Assembly (NCBI GenBank): GCA_023078555.1
Contig: CM041203.1
Span: 5,106,538-5,170,537, forward strand
Direction: 5' to 3'
DNA: 64,000 bases
DNA from: Ulva prolifera
Taxonomy: Eukaryota; Chlorophyta; Ulvophyceae; Ulvales; Ulvaceae
Shown here one piece after another: positions 36,768 to 47,974 of the stretch. A program made the translations under genes and the position numbers. The notes beneath the pieces are model-generated. The model searched no databases, was not told the DNA's origin, and worked only from the letters and a program-made list of their open reading frames with translations. How positions within the stretch are numbered: the first letter of the stretch is position 1; every line of letters begins with the position of its first letter.

Positions 36768-38158
36768 TCAGATGACTCCCTCAGCGGTCTGCGCCCTGTA
36801 CGTGGTCATGTAGAACGTTGATGGCAGCTTGTAGGCCGGCATCTGCAGGCCGCGGAACCGCGTGGACTCCAGCGCAAAGAAGTACCGGTCAAAATCCTGT
36901 AGCCACCACGCCACAGTCACCGAACAACGCTTCCTTGTCATTTTCCTCGGAAACGCACACAGGCCCCAACTGTCTCCCGCAGCCGGGTCCAGGTCCAGAA
37001 CAGGCGCTGCAACTGCCTCCAGGGTACCACATCCTGCCCAACCTCCAGCCTGCTGGTCCACACCCTTCTGGCCATCCACCCTTAATCACTGGTCGGCAGA
37101 GCAATGCCATCGACGCAAGATCCCGAAGCCAAGGGCACCCAAACGGAGCTCCCGTGCGCAAACGCAAGTGCACGGACAGCGGCAGATGCTACTGCCCTGC
37201 TGTTCAGTGGACGCCATATGAAGTGAATGCACAGAAGTGGTCCTGCTTGTCCGGATTTGTCAATGTCCGAAAAGGGATACGGCTTAGTAAACCCAGATTC
37301 ACTTCACTTTATGGACCGATCGATGCACGACCGTAAAACCGCGACCAGGGGGCGCACCCGCTTGTGAGTCTCCAGGGTCTCGTTGAGGCGCGCGGTGATG
37401 ACGTCGGGGTCATACAGCTTGCACCTGCCAAGGCCCCCGTCTCCAGTCACCTGCACATTTCTCTTCGTGAGGATGCAAACGTGCAGCCATGCAGTGCAAT
37501 GTCACCGAGCAGCCGCCAGCGTCGACGGCATCACACAGCGCCGCTGAAGGTCGCACACGGGCGCACTACCATATCCCACGGGAGTCCGCTGTGCCCTGGT
37601 CCGAGCCAGATCTTACGCAGATTTGTACAGAGGGGGTGGGGGGAGGCACAGCAATCAGAGATTCCAGCGTACCTGCATCATCTTGGTCATCGTGTCGCTC
37701 GCAAGCGTCGCCCTCGGCGGCGCCTCCAGGCGCGCGAGCACCTTGCTCTGCAGCAGCACGTAGTCGTGCGCGTACCGCACGCAGATCAGCGTCTGTGTGT
37801 CAAACACGCCCCACGGCACCACCGCGCCGTACACCGGGCCCCCCGCCCCCGCGTCCGCCCGCCGCTGCAGCTCCCCAAACGCCCCCTCCAGCGACACCGG
37901 CGCCGCTGCGCCACTGGCGCTCACGATCTCCTCGATCACGGGCACAGAGGAGGCCTCGACGTAGACGATCGGGCGCACGGCGTGGGTGTCGGGGGCGGGG
38001 GTGGCGCGGGGGTGGAGCGCAGCCAGGCGGGGCACCTGCCCGGGCGCCGAGAGGGTGGCGAGGGTGGCCTCCGCCGGGAGCAGGTTGGCGTCGGCGGCGG
38101 AGAGGTGCTGCACGGCGATGGAGTTGCGCGCGCGGATGCAGAGGTTGCTGACCAGCTT
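36768..38158 (-). CDS. Unrecognised gene, C-terminal 224 residues (three exons)
   Basis: Exons 38158-37673 (162 codons), 37417-37358 (20 codons) and 36896-36768 (42 codons plus stop) are all in phase 0 with good GT-AG signals. The protein part begins KLVSNLCIRARNSIAVQHL, has a GC-rich Ala/Pro middle, then VYGAVVPWGVFDTQTLICV, ARLEAPPRATLASDTMTKMM, LYDPDVITARLNETLETHKR and a strongly conserved-looking end (DFDRYFFALESTRFRG, PAYKLPSTFYMTTYRAQ). The N-terminus must lie upstream, probably including the exons at 39345-39600 and 40036-40197. I do not recognise the family. There is no signal peptide or transmembrane segment in this part; the composition suggests a soluble protein. Intron 2 of this part carries a SINE fragment in antisense orientation. 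Confidence 0.65.
37251..37311 (+). repeat. SINE-like fragment (family 1)
   Basis: Reads GGATTTGTCAATGTCCGAAA, GGGATACGGCTTAGTAAA and CAGATTCACTTCACTTTA, a diverged copy of the 3' part of the element at 33461. It lies in an intron of the minus-strand gene ending at 36768, antisense to it. Confidence 0.75.
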
Positions 38159-39025
38159 CTGCATGGCATGGGGGCAAGCTTCGGCACAGAGCTGGAGGTG
38201 TGGCTGCGGTGCACTTCCGGCACGAGCTTTCCTCCTGTTCGAGACCTGGAGCGCAGGCCCCACCGTCCCACTCCCATTGAGTCGGGGGGGGGACGGGGCG
38301 ACGATTGTGTAGCATGCATGGGGCGTAAGCATGGGGCGTGGCTGCACTGTGTGGCTTCGGGTCCTGTTTCAAGACACACAAGAACAACGCGAGTGCACTT
38401 TCAGTTGGTGTCAGCCCGTTGCTGCCGGTCACGGGCAGCTCTGTATGACCAGACACACGTTATGAAGTCTTGGACCTAGACGACGAAAAAGCAGGGCTGC
38501 TGCTGCATGTTTGCGCACATGCTCATGTTGTCGGACACATGCTGGTGTGACATGAATACAGGACAGCGGTAAAGCGGGATGCAGTGCGACGGTGAAAGAG
38601 CATGCGCAATGTCATTGCAGGGCATTGAGCTTCTGCGGTGGAGGCAAGACGGAATGAGTGATCAGATGCAGGGCATGCTGCGGAAGCGAGAGGACAGCTG
38701 CGCATCGGCTCCAGGATCCACCAGCCCCAGGCACTGGCAAGAACGCAAATGCAAAGACATTGGCCACAAGTCCATGGCTTGTTGGCATGTGGAGACGACA
38801 AAGCTGCACGAGAGACAGCATCCAACGACATGGATACATGCCTTGGCGTCATGCACAGTTTGAACGGTGAATCCATGCAAAGCGACAGTTGAAACTTGGC
38901 CGCTGTTCGGATGCTGATGCAAGGAGGAATTTACAAGGCACGGCGAAGCTGAGGACTCGAGTAGCACGCAGCTACTTTGACACAGTACGAGCTTGTACTT
39001 AAGAGGTGTGCCAGCGCACCATGAA

Positions 39026-39086
39026 CCATTGGCCAGACTCCCAGGCTGCTACAGAGGTGTATGGCAGCCTGGGAGTCTGCCAATGG
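39026..39086. repeat. Near-perfect 23-24-bp inverted repeat (hairpin)
   Basis: Left arm 39026-39049 (CCATTGGCCAGACTCCCAGG and four more bases) and right arm 39064-39086 are complementary except for one bulged base, with a 14-nt loop. The surrounding sequence is not complementary, so the hairpin is isolated. It could be a small-RNA precursor, a miniature-element remnant or a stem in the transcript of the minus-strand gene. Nothing distinguishes these here. Confidence 0.85.
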
Positions 39087-39344
39087 CGCAGAACATGGCA
39101 TTCACTGAAAGCATGAACAGGCAATTGCCATATTCTAAAAAAAAATGTGTGGCAGTTGATCAAAACCGGAAGCATGGGGCATCCCTGTCCTCTTTGTGCA
39201 TGTTATAGACAGCAACTTGATCCCAGTGGGAGTCAGAAATAGCAAGGCTAAGTTCGGGGGCCGCAGCAAAAGCGCTACAGCAGATTGGCAATTGATTAAT
39301 GCCACCTGCTGTTGGGCCGAGTCAGCCCAAATTGTGTGTGGCAC

Positions 39345-40197
39345 ACCTGCAGATTGAATTTCGGCCACAGGAATAGGTTTGCATCAATCGCAATGGTGTC
39401 CATCGCAGCAGTTGGGCCCTGTGCCTCTGCGATGCGGCGCATGGCCATCGCAAGATCTGCCGCATGCCCTCCCCACTCAGCAGGCGTTTTGCAGCCGTTG
39501 CAAAAAGTATGGCTGCCCTGCCACTCACGGGAGAAACGTCCAATGTCATCAAAGAAGCCAGCAACGCCAGCATACTCATCGTGATTCTGGGAATTTGTCA
39601 CAAGATAGAGGGAGTCTGTGAGAGGCCTGCACTGATGCACACCGTGCAGTGCATTTGTAACGCTTGCCAATGAGTGCCCGCCTTCACCAACAGTGATCAG
39701 TCCTGCTGGAACATGAGTGACGCCATCCTGTGAACGCACATCACTTGTCATGGTAACTGGTTGGCATGAGCAGATAGTGGACTCAGGGCCAGTTCCGTCC
39801 ATATCTTTTGATACATGTCCATCACCCTTCATGAGTTCTGTGTGGATGTCAAATCAGAGCTATGGACAGGGGCACCCAAATGCGTTGTTCTTGTACTTAG
39901 ACTTCACTCATGAAGTTCTAGAAGTCAGGTATTGTGCCATGCCCAGTTCTGTAGATGAAGTGACTGGAATGCATTGTCCACCGCGGCATTGAACTCAGGT
40001 CACACAAGCTTGGGACTGCACGATATCAAAAGCACCTTCGATCTACGAAGCATCGTCGCCGTGGTGTCCTTGACAAGTGTATCATTCTGGTTTTTGTGTA
40101 TAATTGCATTGACCAGCTCTGTGTTGAAACCTCCTGCTAGAATCACAACGTTGACTTGGGCACTCTCCGCAGTCTGACACACTGGCGCATTGTCCAG
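39345..40197 (-). CDS. Candidate upstream exons of the unrecognised minus-strand gene
   Basis: Exon 40197-40036 is exactly 54 codons, phase 0 at both ends, between a CATGCAG acceptor and an AAG|GTGCTT donor. It reads LDNAPVCQTAESAQVNVVIL, AGGFNTELVNAIIHKNQNDT and ends MLRRSK. A second exon, about 39600 to 39345, reads NSQNHDEYAGVAGFFDDIGR, FSREWQGSHTFCNGCKTPAE, then DTIAIDANLFLWPKFNLQ before a GT donor, also phase 0, so it could splice directly to 38158. Its acceptor is not fixed. The strand-turn-helix look of the first exon recalls an alpha/beta fold, but no family is recognised. A further minus-strand stretch at about 40870-40720 (HFTWIRRRTYKLMKTTFEPP) may be another exon. Confidence 0.45.
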
Positions 40198-40879
40198 CTG
40201 CATGAAAACAATCTGGTTTAGCTGCTGCATTCAGTGGACCACCTGTGGTGCGCAGCGAACACTAGACTTCGCTACATCAACGTGACACGAACTGCTTCGT
40301 ATGATGTGAGTGCGAACCAGGATGGCTCTTTCTGACTTGGATTTGAGCAAGGTCGTCATGATTGTATTTGCGCCTTAGCTACTGAACCCACGTCCACGGG
40401 CTCTCCGCAAGACGTTAGCAAACACTTGACTATGGCTCAAGGACGTGGCAGACGGTCGCGGAGCGCAATCTGTGAGGCATGATCACGTTCACTATCCTCG
40501 GGGGATGTTTTCTCAACGTGCAGGATTACATCGTTGGTCGTGTGGACGCACTCCGGCGTGCACTCATGCTGACCACCCGAAGCCACTGACTGCGACCCCC
40601 TTGTGCACAACGCCGGCACTGGGCGAATACGTCAATCCGACCACATTCAAATCAGCTCGTTCACGATGCGGTACTAGTAAGTGCGTTGTGGCCTCATTCC
40701 GCATGCTGACCGCGTCATAGTGGCGCTTCTGCATGTGACGTCCACTTGGAACTGCCGCTGTTCGTGCACGTAAAACACGCTTGAGCCATGCGCCTGATTG
40801 TCAGGGGGCTCGAAGGTCGTCTTCATGAGTTTGTATGTCCTCCGCCTAATCCACGTAAAGTGGTCGCAGGGTAACACGG

Positions 40880-41666
40880 ATGAGTTGTCTTAGTGCGGGC
40901 ATACATTTGCAGACCTGCGATGAGGAGACATCCATGAAGGACATCAAGGCAGATCTTGTGGTACTGGAAAAAGTTGACGAGACTCAGATTCTCCTCGTTC
41001 ATGCCGGACAGCCTCTTCGGGATACGGACATTCCCATGGTGGACCTGGCGAATTTCAACAGGTCTGAAGAGATCATGATAGACCTGCAGGTTCCCTCTGC
41101 CCTGTGCTCTGTGAGCTGCATCCCACAACTGATTTCGCTTTGAGCATATGAGATATTGCGCTGCAGGTCAAAATGCGAGACCCAGTCCACATCTTCCTGT
41201 CCAGCCCGTTGGGCCGGAACAAGCCAATTTGTGAGGCAGTCGAACGTTCCGCCCGTGTCACTGACATCTTAGACTTGCTGGAAGATCATGGCCTAACAGC
41301 GAGTATAGAGCGAACATGTGCCATTGTCCCCAAGCGAGCAGATGGTTCGACCATTCCTGTTCCTCTGGTCACTTCGTACACTGTTGCTGACATTTATAGC
41401 CATCTGCAGACAAAACTGGTGCGGAACCTGTGTTGCCACAGGTGCACACGTCTGCTGAGGCATGTCTGACCCGGTAGTGAAAGTCATCGCTTTGTTGGCC
41501 ATAGCTAAGCCTACGAATGCTCTTGCAGATGTCAACAGTTCGCCACTTGACGTTCATTCCAGCACTGGACGGCTGCCTCCACATCATTGCGACCCCAAGT
41601 GCTGAGGCGCCAGGAGACACACACTCTGTGTATTCTCGGACAGTGCAACCGCAACCAGTCATCTGG
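40880..41666 (+). CDS. Unrecognised plus-strand gene, first three exons
   Basis: Three exons join in phase 0: 40880-41089, 41167-41418 and 41529-41666. The start is either ATG 40880 or the in-frame ATG at 40934, which opens MKDIKADLVVLEKVDETQIL. The following landmarks are VDLANFNRSEEIMIDLQ, RDPVHIFLSSPLGRNKPICE, RVTDILDLLEDHGLTASIER and FIPALDGCLHIIATPSAEAP. The balanced residue use, exact phases and clean GT-AG borders support a real gene, but I do not recognise the family. Downstream exons are needed, because the third exon ends at a donor before a stop; a candidate lies at 42273-42590. It could conceivably continue into the uridine kinase exons on the same strand, though no known uridine kinase has such an N-terminus. 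Confidence 0.5.
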
Positions 41667-42272
41667 GTGTGACCCTGCTCTTGTCGTGTTTGCAGCAGGC
41701 CGCGTTGGCTGGCATGCCATCCCATCGATGCTGAGATGATGGGTGCACATCATTTGGAGACGTCATGTCACGTTTGTACGGAGCACGAGGCATGCTGCTG
41801 TCTATGCCGTCCACTCCAAGCAATGTCAGCACGTTACCGGCTGCACCATGCGGTGATGTTGTTTCATGCAAGTGAAGTCCAACCACAAGCCCTCGACATA
41901 GTTAGCGCATCGGTGTTGATTTTCTGGACTCTTTGCTGCATCAAGAAGCCACATGTATGATGTCAAGATGTCAAGTGTTGCGACCCGGGCCCAATGGTGA
42001 AGCAGTCACTCACCGCTCCACTGGGCTATCACAGTGTGCAAGCGCATTCCCTGTGCTCTAGAGTGCTGCCAATGTCCACATGAATGTGTATTGGTCCTGT
42101 TGGTGTGGTGTGTGAGCATGAATGACTCGAGCCTCCTGGTCTACGTGCTGCTGTCGCTCCTCGTTTGGAACGCATCGACGCTCTACACAGTGCACTGTCA
42201 ATCTATTATCTGTGGCCGTACCCACCTGAACTCCACCGTTTCTGTCTCCTGCAGAAACATGAACATGGCCAG

Positions 42273-42590
42273 CCTTTTGGGAAGCTCTGCAAGTCGGTGT
42301 GTTTGTGACGGGAGTCGTTGGGCTTGTACTGGCACCCAGAGCTGGAGCAGCGGATGCGCGTGGCTCGAATCTGCAATCTGAGAAGGGAGCAGCTCGACCA
42401 GAACACTGCGATGCAGAAGTGCCCATCCCCTGTGGCAGCCGTGGAAGCCCTGCCACTGCCGACTTCTTCCGTAACCACTCGAGCTTGGTCCCTGGTGCTG
42501 GGTATGGGCACTCCTGGAGGAATCACCATCGGGACAAAAGCAGGCGTCTGCGCATGTTGGCAGCGAACATGGCTAGCAATAACAGTTCTG
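42273..42590 (+). CDS. Candidate exon with one transmembrane segment
   Basis: Open between a GGCCAG acceptor and a TCTG|GTTTGT donor. It starts FWEALQVGVFVTGVVGLVLA, a likely membrane helix, followed by a polar, basic region (RNHHRDKSRRLRMLAANMAS). It may belong to the plus-strand gene starting at 40880, but the linking exon between 41666 and 42273 was not found. Confidence 0.3.
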
Positions 42591-43501
42591 GTTTGTATGT
42601 GTCCAGCTTGAGGTGTAGCGGCCGCTATCTGCACTGCAATTTGGAAGTCCGGGTTGCGCAGGCCGGTGCCCCTGAGGCACCTGGGTGAGGCACCTGGGTG
42701 AGGTGCAACGCCGGTGTGGACTAGGTGGTGAGGAAGAGGTGAGTGGGCTGAACAGGAGATCAGCGTTGTTTGCGATATGCCTTGGTGTTATGCTCCCTCG
42801 ATGCTTTTGTGACAGTGGCGCCAGGCTGAAACAAGCCGCTCCAGCAGAATCTGTGCAAGGGCTTTGGCACGGAATCATCGTTCGGTGGAGCTGTAAATTT
42901 TGGCTGTTCGCGTAGAGACTGTGGGCAGATCGCCAGGAAAACCATCATGCGGTGAAGCACTGGGGGTGCTCTGATGGCAGTGAGCCCTGACACTCGACCT
43001 TGGGGCTGCCTGATGGCTGCGACATGTTTGCGGCCATTATCGGGGGCTCGCGTGTCTGCAGGTACTACGACTCTGCGTGCCCATGCAGCCAGTGTCATGC
43101 TCCCCTGAAGATTCACACTCGGTGTTGCGCACAGCGGACCCAGCGTGCGGCTTGCACCAGGCGAAACACAGAGCGGGGACCTCGATTTAGCAATCCATAG
43201 CATCACCTCTGGTACCTGCCAGTTGCACGTGCATTGGCGTTTGAACGGGTGTTCACTGCTGTCGACGGATGCCGACGCTACCTGCCACGCAGCAGAGGCA
43301 CTGTACGAGCCTGCGCGCTATGCGCCGTCAATTCATAGACAGAGCTACTTTTCACATTGTATCATTTAATTTTGCGCACACGGCACCTCAAAAGCGAAGC
43401 GCGAGAGTTGTCACAAGCACCGGAGCTGGCGATGCACCTCACAGCTACGCCGAGGTGTCTGCCTCCCACCTGAATCGAATGAACATTATCCCAATATTAA
43501 G

Positions 43502-46500
43502 CTTGGCGGCTACTTCCTGGACCGCCTCGCCTTCGACTTATCGCGCGCTCCCACTGCTGAACAGCAAGCCGGCCTGCATACGGGGGTTAATCTGCAGGCT
43601 CGATATTACGGCCCTCCAGGAAATGGAGTGAATAATAAAGCTGCTACATCCATACAGAAGCCCCTTGTGATCGGGGTAGCCGGCGGAACAGCTTCAGGAA
43701 AAACCAGCGTCTGCAACGAGATCATCAAGAAGCTGCAGGATGACCCGGTATGTGTACCGCCTGAACACCTACATGATGTCATAGTAAACCGACAACATGC
43801 TGATGACATTCAGTCTCCAACTTATATGCCACTGGCTCAGGAGAGCCGAAAATCTGTATCAAATGCCACCCGCTGTGTGGTGCCATGGCACCAGCTTGCT
43901 CCATCAGCACAAGCTGAGCCTCCGCTTGCAAGCATGTTGCTAGACGATATAGCCACAACAGCGCAACCAGAGTGTGCTCGGTGCATCACCTGCATGCGAC
44001 GTACAGCTGAGTGCGCAGTAAGCGTTTCATCTTCACTGTTGACCTCCCCATGCGCGATTGCCCCACACCACCCACCCAAACGCGCCAAATGCGCACAGCC
44101 ACTAGACTCCAATGGCTTCCGTAATCACCTCACTGTGGACAGCATGCCATGGGCACTTGTTGTGTCTCGTACTGTGTCTGACACAAACCAGCCCTCGAGC
44201 TGCAGTGCCACACCTACACCCCGCTCACGGCAGCCCCCTCTACCGCTCACTGCACCCTCTAACCAGCCTGGTGTTACAAGAACACGGAGGCAGGCAGCAC
44301 CGCAGGAACAGTGTGCACAAGAACCCGCTCTGCCCTTTCTAGTGCACCTACACATGTCCTGGAGTCTGTGTACAAGCACGCACATGACCTAGGGCCGTCC
44401 CCACCAGATCACATCAGCATGCAGCAGCTATTGCAGCCAGCCCCCCCCTCCCCACGGTCAAACCCCCGCTGCTCCCTGGCCACCCCACACGGCTCAATCA
44501 CAGATCTGTGATCGCATGCATGCTGTCGTTCACCAACACGCACGCATGATGCGTTGTCACCCACACGGTGGTACGAGTACTGGCTGCCACTCAAGTATCA
44601 CGATACATGCATCCGATCCTCATCATTGACCATTAATGCTTCGGGGTTGGCGCTTAAAGCTCAACACACATAGGCCCTCATGTCCCCCTGAGGGCCCCAT
44701 AGCCACCCACCTCTCGTGATTCCCATGCGCGCTCCACACCGTGTTGGCCGTCCTCCCTAGCAGCGGCACACACCGGCTTGCGCGGTACGTCGGCTCGGCA
44801 GCGCATGCAGCACACCCCAGAGCTGGGGCTCCCCCACTTGGTCCACCATACTGCAGCGCAGCCACGCTGAAAGCTACGGTCGGCATGGCCACCTCCTGCC
44901 ACAAGGAGGTGAATGTGGCAGAACCGGCCACATCGCCCGCAGTGGCCGGCCCATGCGCACTCCATCGCACCACCTTCAGCATGGAAACGTGCGACCCTTT
45001 CAACCCATCTGCGGGGCCCTGCTCGGTGGCGCAGACAGAGCTGCCGTAACACAGCGAGCGGGTATAGCATCCGCAGGATTCCCTCGTCAACAGGCGACCA
45101 AAGGCAATGGCCACACTGGGGGTTCACCACGTCGGCATGTCGTCCCATTCATTCGAAGTTGGCTCCGTGTCCTCCAACGGATACGGCTCAGTAAATCCAG
45201 GTTGACTTTACTTTGGTTTGCTTCACACTCATGCATTGTGTTGAGACAGCATGCTACCCTCTACCCAGGCAGCAACCCCCGGCGCGGCTCACAGTGCGCT
45301 GACAGCGCGCGGTGCCTGTGGACACATGTGGCCGTGTCCGGAAACGTCATCAGGGACTCATCACACACCCGCACCCAAGCTTCCTCTAGCTGCAGCACAG
45401 CGCGTGCCGGGGATTTGAAGCAAGGCAAAGAGGGAGGCCACCCGCACCCCCTCCACGCTGCATCAGCGAGATGATGAATGTATCGATGTGTTCAGATATA
45501 GCCATACACACATAATTTATGTGACATAAACAATACACTCGTGGCTTCAGTGGTCCCGCGTCCTACTGCGGACAGCCAATTCTGTCGGCACCCAGCTGCT
45601 GCATACAGGTTCCCAGTGTGGACGTTATGATCCCATGTTCATGCGCTACGATATCCCGCTCTCTGAGCATTGGCGCTGCGTGAGGAGATGGTTTTCTGCT
45701 GGCCGTAAGCCAGCGCTGTTTGCTGCAACGGCTTTGACGATCATGCAACATTGGGCTGCGTGGTTGATGACTGGCTGCTTCCTTGTAAAGCTGGATGCCT
45801 GTGTTTTCCCTAATTGTGAAGACGCTTTTGTAGTTTCTCATGTGCAGTGCACTTGCCCGTAGTGGGCGTGCACGGAACTGGTGAATGAGTGGATTTGCAA
45901 GTGCATTCCGAGCAACGCCTTGCTGCCCGGCCTCTGTCCTTTGTAACCACATAAACAATAAAGCCATACATCCGTTTGGACATTGACAGCTCCGAATTCC
46001 GGGATCGGGGCTGGGACCGATGTATGTGACGTACCGTTGCTCTCGTCACCTGCAGGCCGCCTGTGGCCGTGGAGTCCTCTCCATCTCGCAGGACTGCTTC
46101 TACCGCGACCTCTCCCCGGCCGAGCGCGCCGCCATCGCCACCCACAACTTCGACCACCCCGACGCGTTCGACTTTGCCGAGATCCGCGCCACGCTCCGCG
46201 CGCTGCGCGCCGGCGCCGGCGCGTGCATCCCGACCTACGACTTCGTCACCTCCGCGCGCACCCCTGTCGCCACCCAGGTCCACACCACCGACGTCATCCT
46301 CTTCGACGGCATCCTCGCGTTCTACGACCCCGAGGTGCGGGGGCTGTTCGACCTGAAGGTGTTTGTCGACGCGGACGCCGACACGCGGCTCGCCCGGCGG
46401 CTGCGGCGGGACCGGCGGGACCGCGGCCGCAGCGTCGACGCGGTGCTGGACCAGTACGAGCGCACCGTCAAGCCGAGCTTCGAGGGCTACATCGCGCCGA

Positions 46501-46640
46501 CGAAGGTGCACGCGGACGTGATCGTGCCGCGGGGGGCGGAGAACGTGGTCGCGATCGACCTGCTGTGGCAGACGATCCGGAACCGGATCCAGGCCGGGGC
46601 GGCAGAGGGGGCGGCGGCGGGCGCGGAGCCGGCTGCGTGA
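43502..46640 (+). CDS. Uridine kinase (UCK type), 5' end unresolved
   Basis: Phosphorylates uridine (and cytidine) with ATP in pyrimidine salvage. Two exons are clear: one ending at 43747 and 46056-46640, joined in phase 0 across a 2.3-kb intron. The first carries the P-loop GVAGGTASGKTS and ends KKLQDDP. The second continues GRGVLSISQDCFYRDLSPAE (substrate-binding Asp/Tyr region), then HNFDHPDAFDF, VILFDGILAFYDPEVRGLFD, VFVDADADTRLARRLRRD, and VKPSFEGYIAPTKVHADVIVPRG, the standard family order. It stops after a short Ala/Gly tail with no uracil phosphoribosyltransferase domain, unlike the two-domain plant enzymes. Coding sequence is readable back to about 43502 (LGGYFLDRLAFDLSRAP) and the frame is open to 43370. 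The true start and any transit peptide lie further upstream. Confidence 0.9.
45141..45215 (+). repeat. SINE-like fragment (family 1)
   Basis: GGATACGGCTCAGTAAATCC followed by a GACTTTACTTTGG tail, preceded by a diverged CATTCGAAGTTGGCTCCGTG segment equivalent to the body of the copy at 33461. It lies in the uridine kinase intron, in the sense direction. Confidence 0.8.
45950..46008 (-). repeat. Strongly diverged SINE-like fragment
   Basis: TTGGACATTGACAGCTCCGA at 45976 onward matches the reverse complement of the body segment seen at 33656-33690 and 60418-60450. The expected GGATACGGC core is heavily altered. It ends about 50 bases before the uridine kinase second exon. Confidence 0.5.
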
Positions 46641-47974
46641 CGGTGGCGGGCCGGGTCCGCGGGCAATGCTGCGGCTGTGATCATGTGACAGCTCTACAGC
46701 CTGACACATGGTGACGTTCGTGCGGCGGTGTGACGCTTAGGCCACGCTTTGCGGCGCTGGCGGGGGCTGAGCTTGCCGCCCATGGGGGTGTGAGATTGGA
46801 CGCTGCATGCCGTTTCTCCGCTTGCGCAACCCTCGGTGTGTCCGAGGTGGCGCATACGGCGTGCTAGGTGCGCATGTGTGTCTGGTCGGTTGTGGCTGCA
46901 GGCGGCGCGTCTTCAGGTTCTGGGTGCGCAAATGGGAGGGGGGCAGGGAGGCCACAGAGATAGAGGGGGTGATGGCGGCGGTGCACCCACGCTGTACCGG
47001 CATGGAGCTGAGCCGCCTGCATGGCATAGCTGCCTCCTGCTCCGCGGACATGGTGCCCTGCAGGCAGCACTGGCGAAAGGTGCTGATGCCGCACTGCATG
47101 GTGCGCAATCGCGTGGGTCCACGCAGGGGCAGGCCCGCGTGAGGGTGGACAGTTTGCACCCCCGTGGCAGAGAAGTAGTGCTCCTTGAGAATGTGTGTGA
47201 GCCCAGAAAACCTGTGATGGATTGGCATCCGCTTTTAGTGTGTTGCTCGTGCAGCACGAGATGATTGGCTACGCTGATTGTGCAGCATTTTCACCTGTTG
47301 TAACTCTGGCACTCGGCCGTTCGAGTAATCGCCTTCGTGCAGAGGTTCGGGCCGCACATTGTTCTTGATTCACAGGTGGTGGGATGATCGACGTCAGGCA
47401 ACAGTGCCACTGGCTGGTTTGTGAACGGTAGACCACTGTAGGCATGAAATGATGTTGCCTGACGACACTTGGTCAGAGATGATGATGAGAACAGCACTCG
47501 TGCCACATCATGCCAGACCCCAGAGCATACGGACACAGGTTCTGCAACCAGAGCGGCATGTGATGAAGGCACCAACAGCAGTGAACGTACACCCAGTGTC
47601 GCAAAGCAGCAGCAACTCAGATAGTGTCTAGAGCAATTCGGTTGAGCGAGCCAGGCGCGGCTGTACAACTACCAAGCATCAGTAGCTTGGACGGCCACTC
47701 ACTACGTGCTCGATGTGTCTAGTTACAACCGCTCATGTCAACGACATGCATCATCGGCCCCAGCTGTATCACCGGACGGCCGCTCACACACTCATGAGTG
47801 CAAGAAACGGTGGGTTGCTGCAAAGCCAGGTCCTCTCGCATATGTCCGACTTTGTCAGCTCCTGATCCAAACTGCCTGATAGCAGGCTCAGAGATGCCGC
47901 AAATACCACAAGTGACTTGTGGCGATCGGCTTCATGGGCTGCTCGCCCCGAAGCTGCTGCAAGGCTGATGCTGC
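46641..47974. other. Convergent 3' region between uridine kinase and psaH
   Basis: 1.3 kb between two stop codons facing each other. It should contain both 3' untranslated regions. Frames at 46800-47260 are open on both strands but carry no motif. No polyadenylation signal could be assigned with confidence. Confidence 0.45.

Noticed and set aside
43628-44392. Uridine kinase as a single 254-codon open frame
   Set aside because: After KKLQDDP the frame leaves the family sequence and reads intron; the kinase continues only from 46056 in the correct phase.
45810-46709. 299-codon minus-strand frame opposite uridine kinase
   Set aside because: It overlaps the uridine kinase exon, has Arg/Val/Asp-rich sequence expected from antisense GC-rich DNA, and no family motif.
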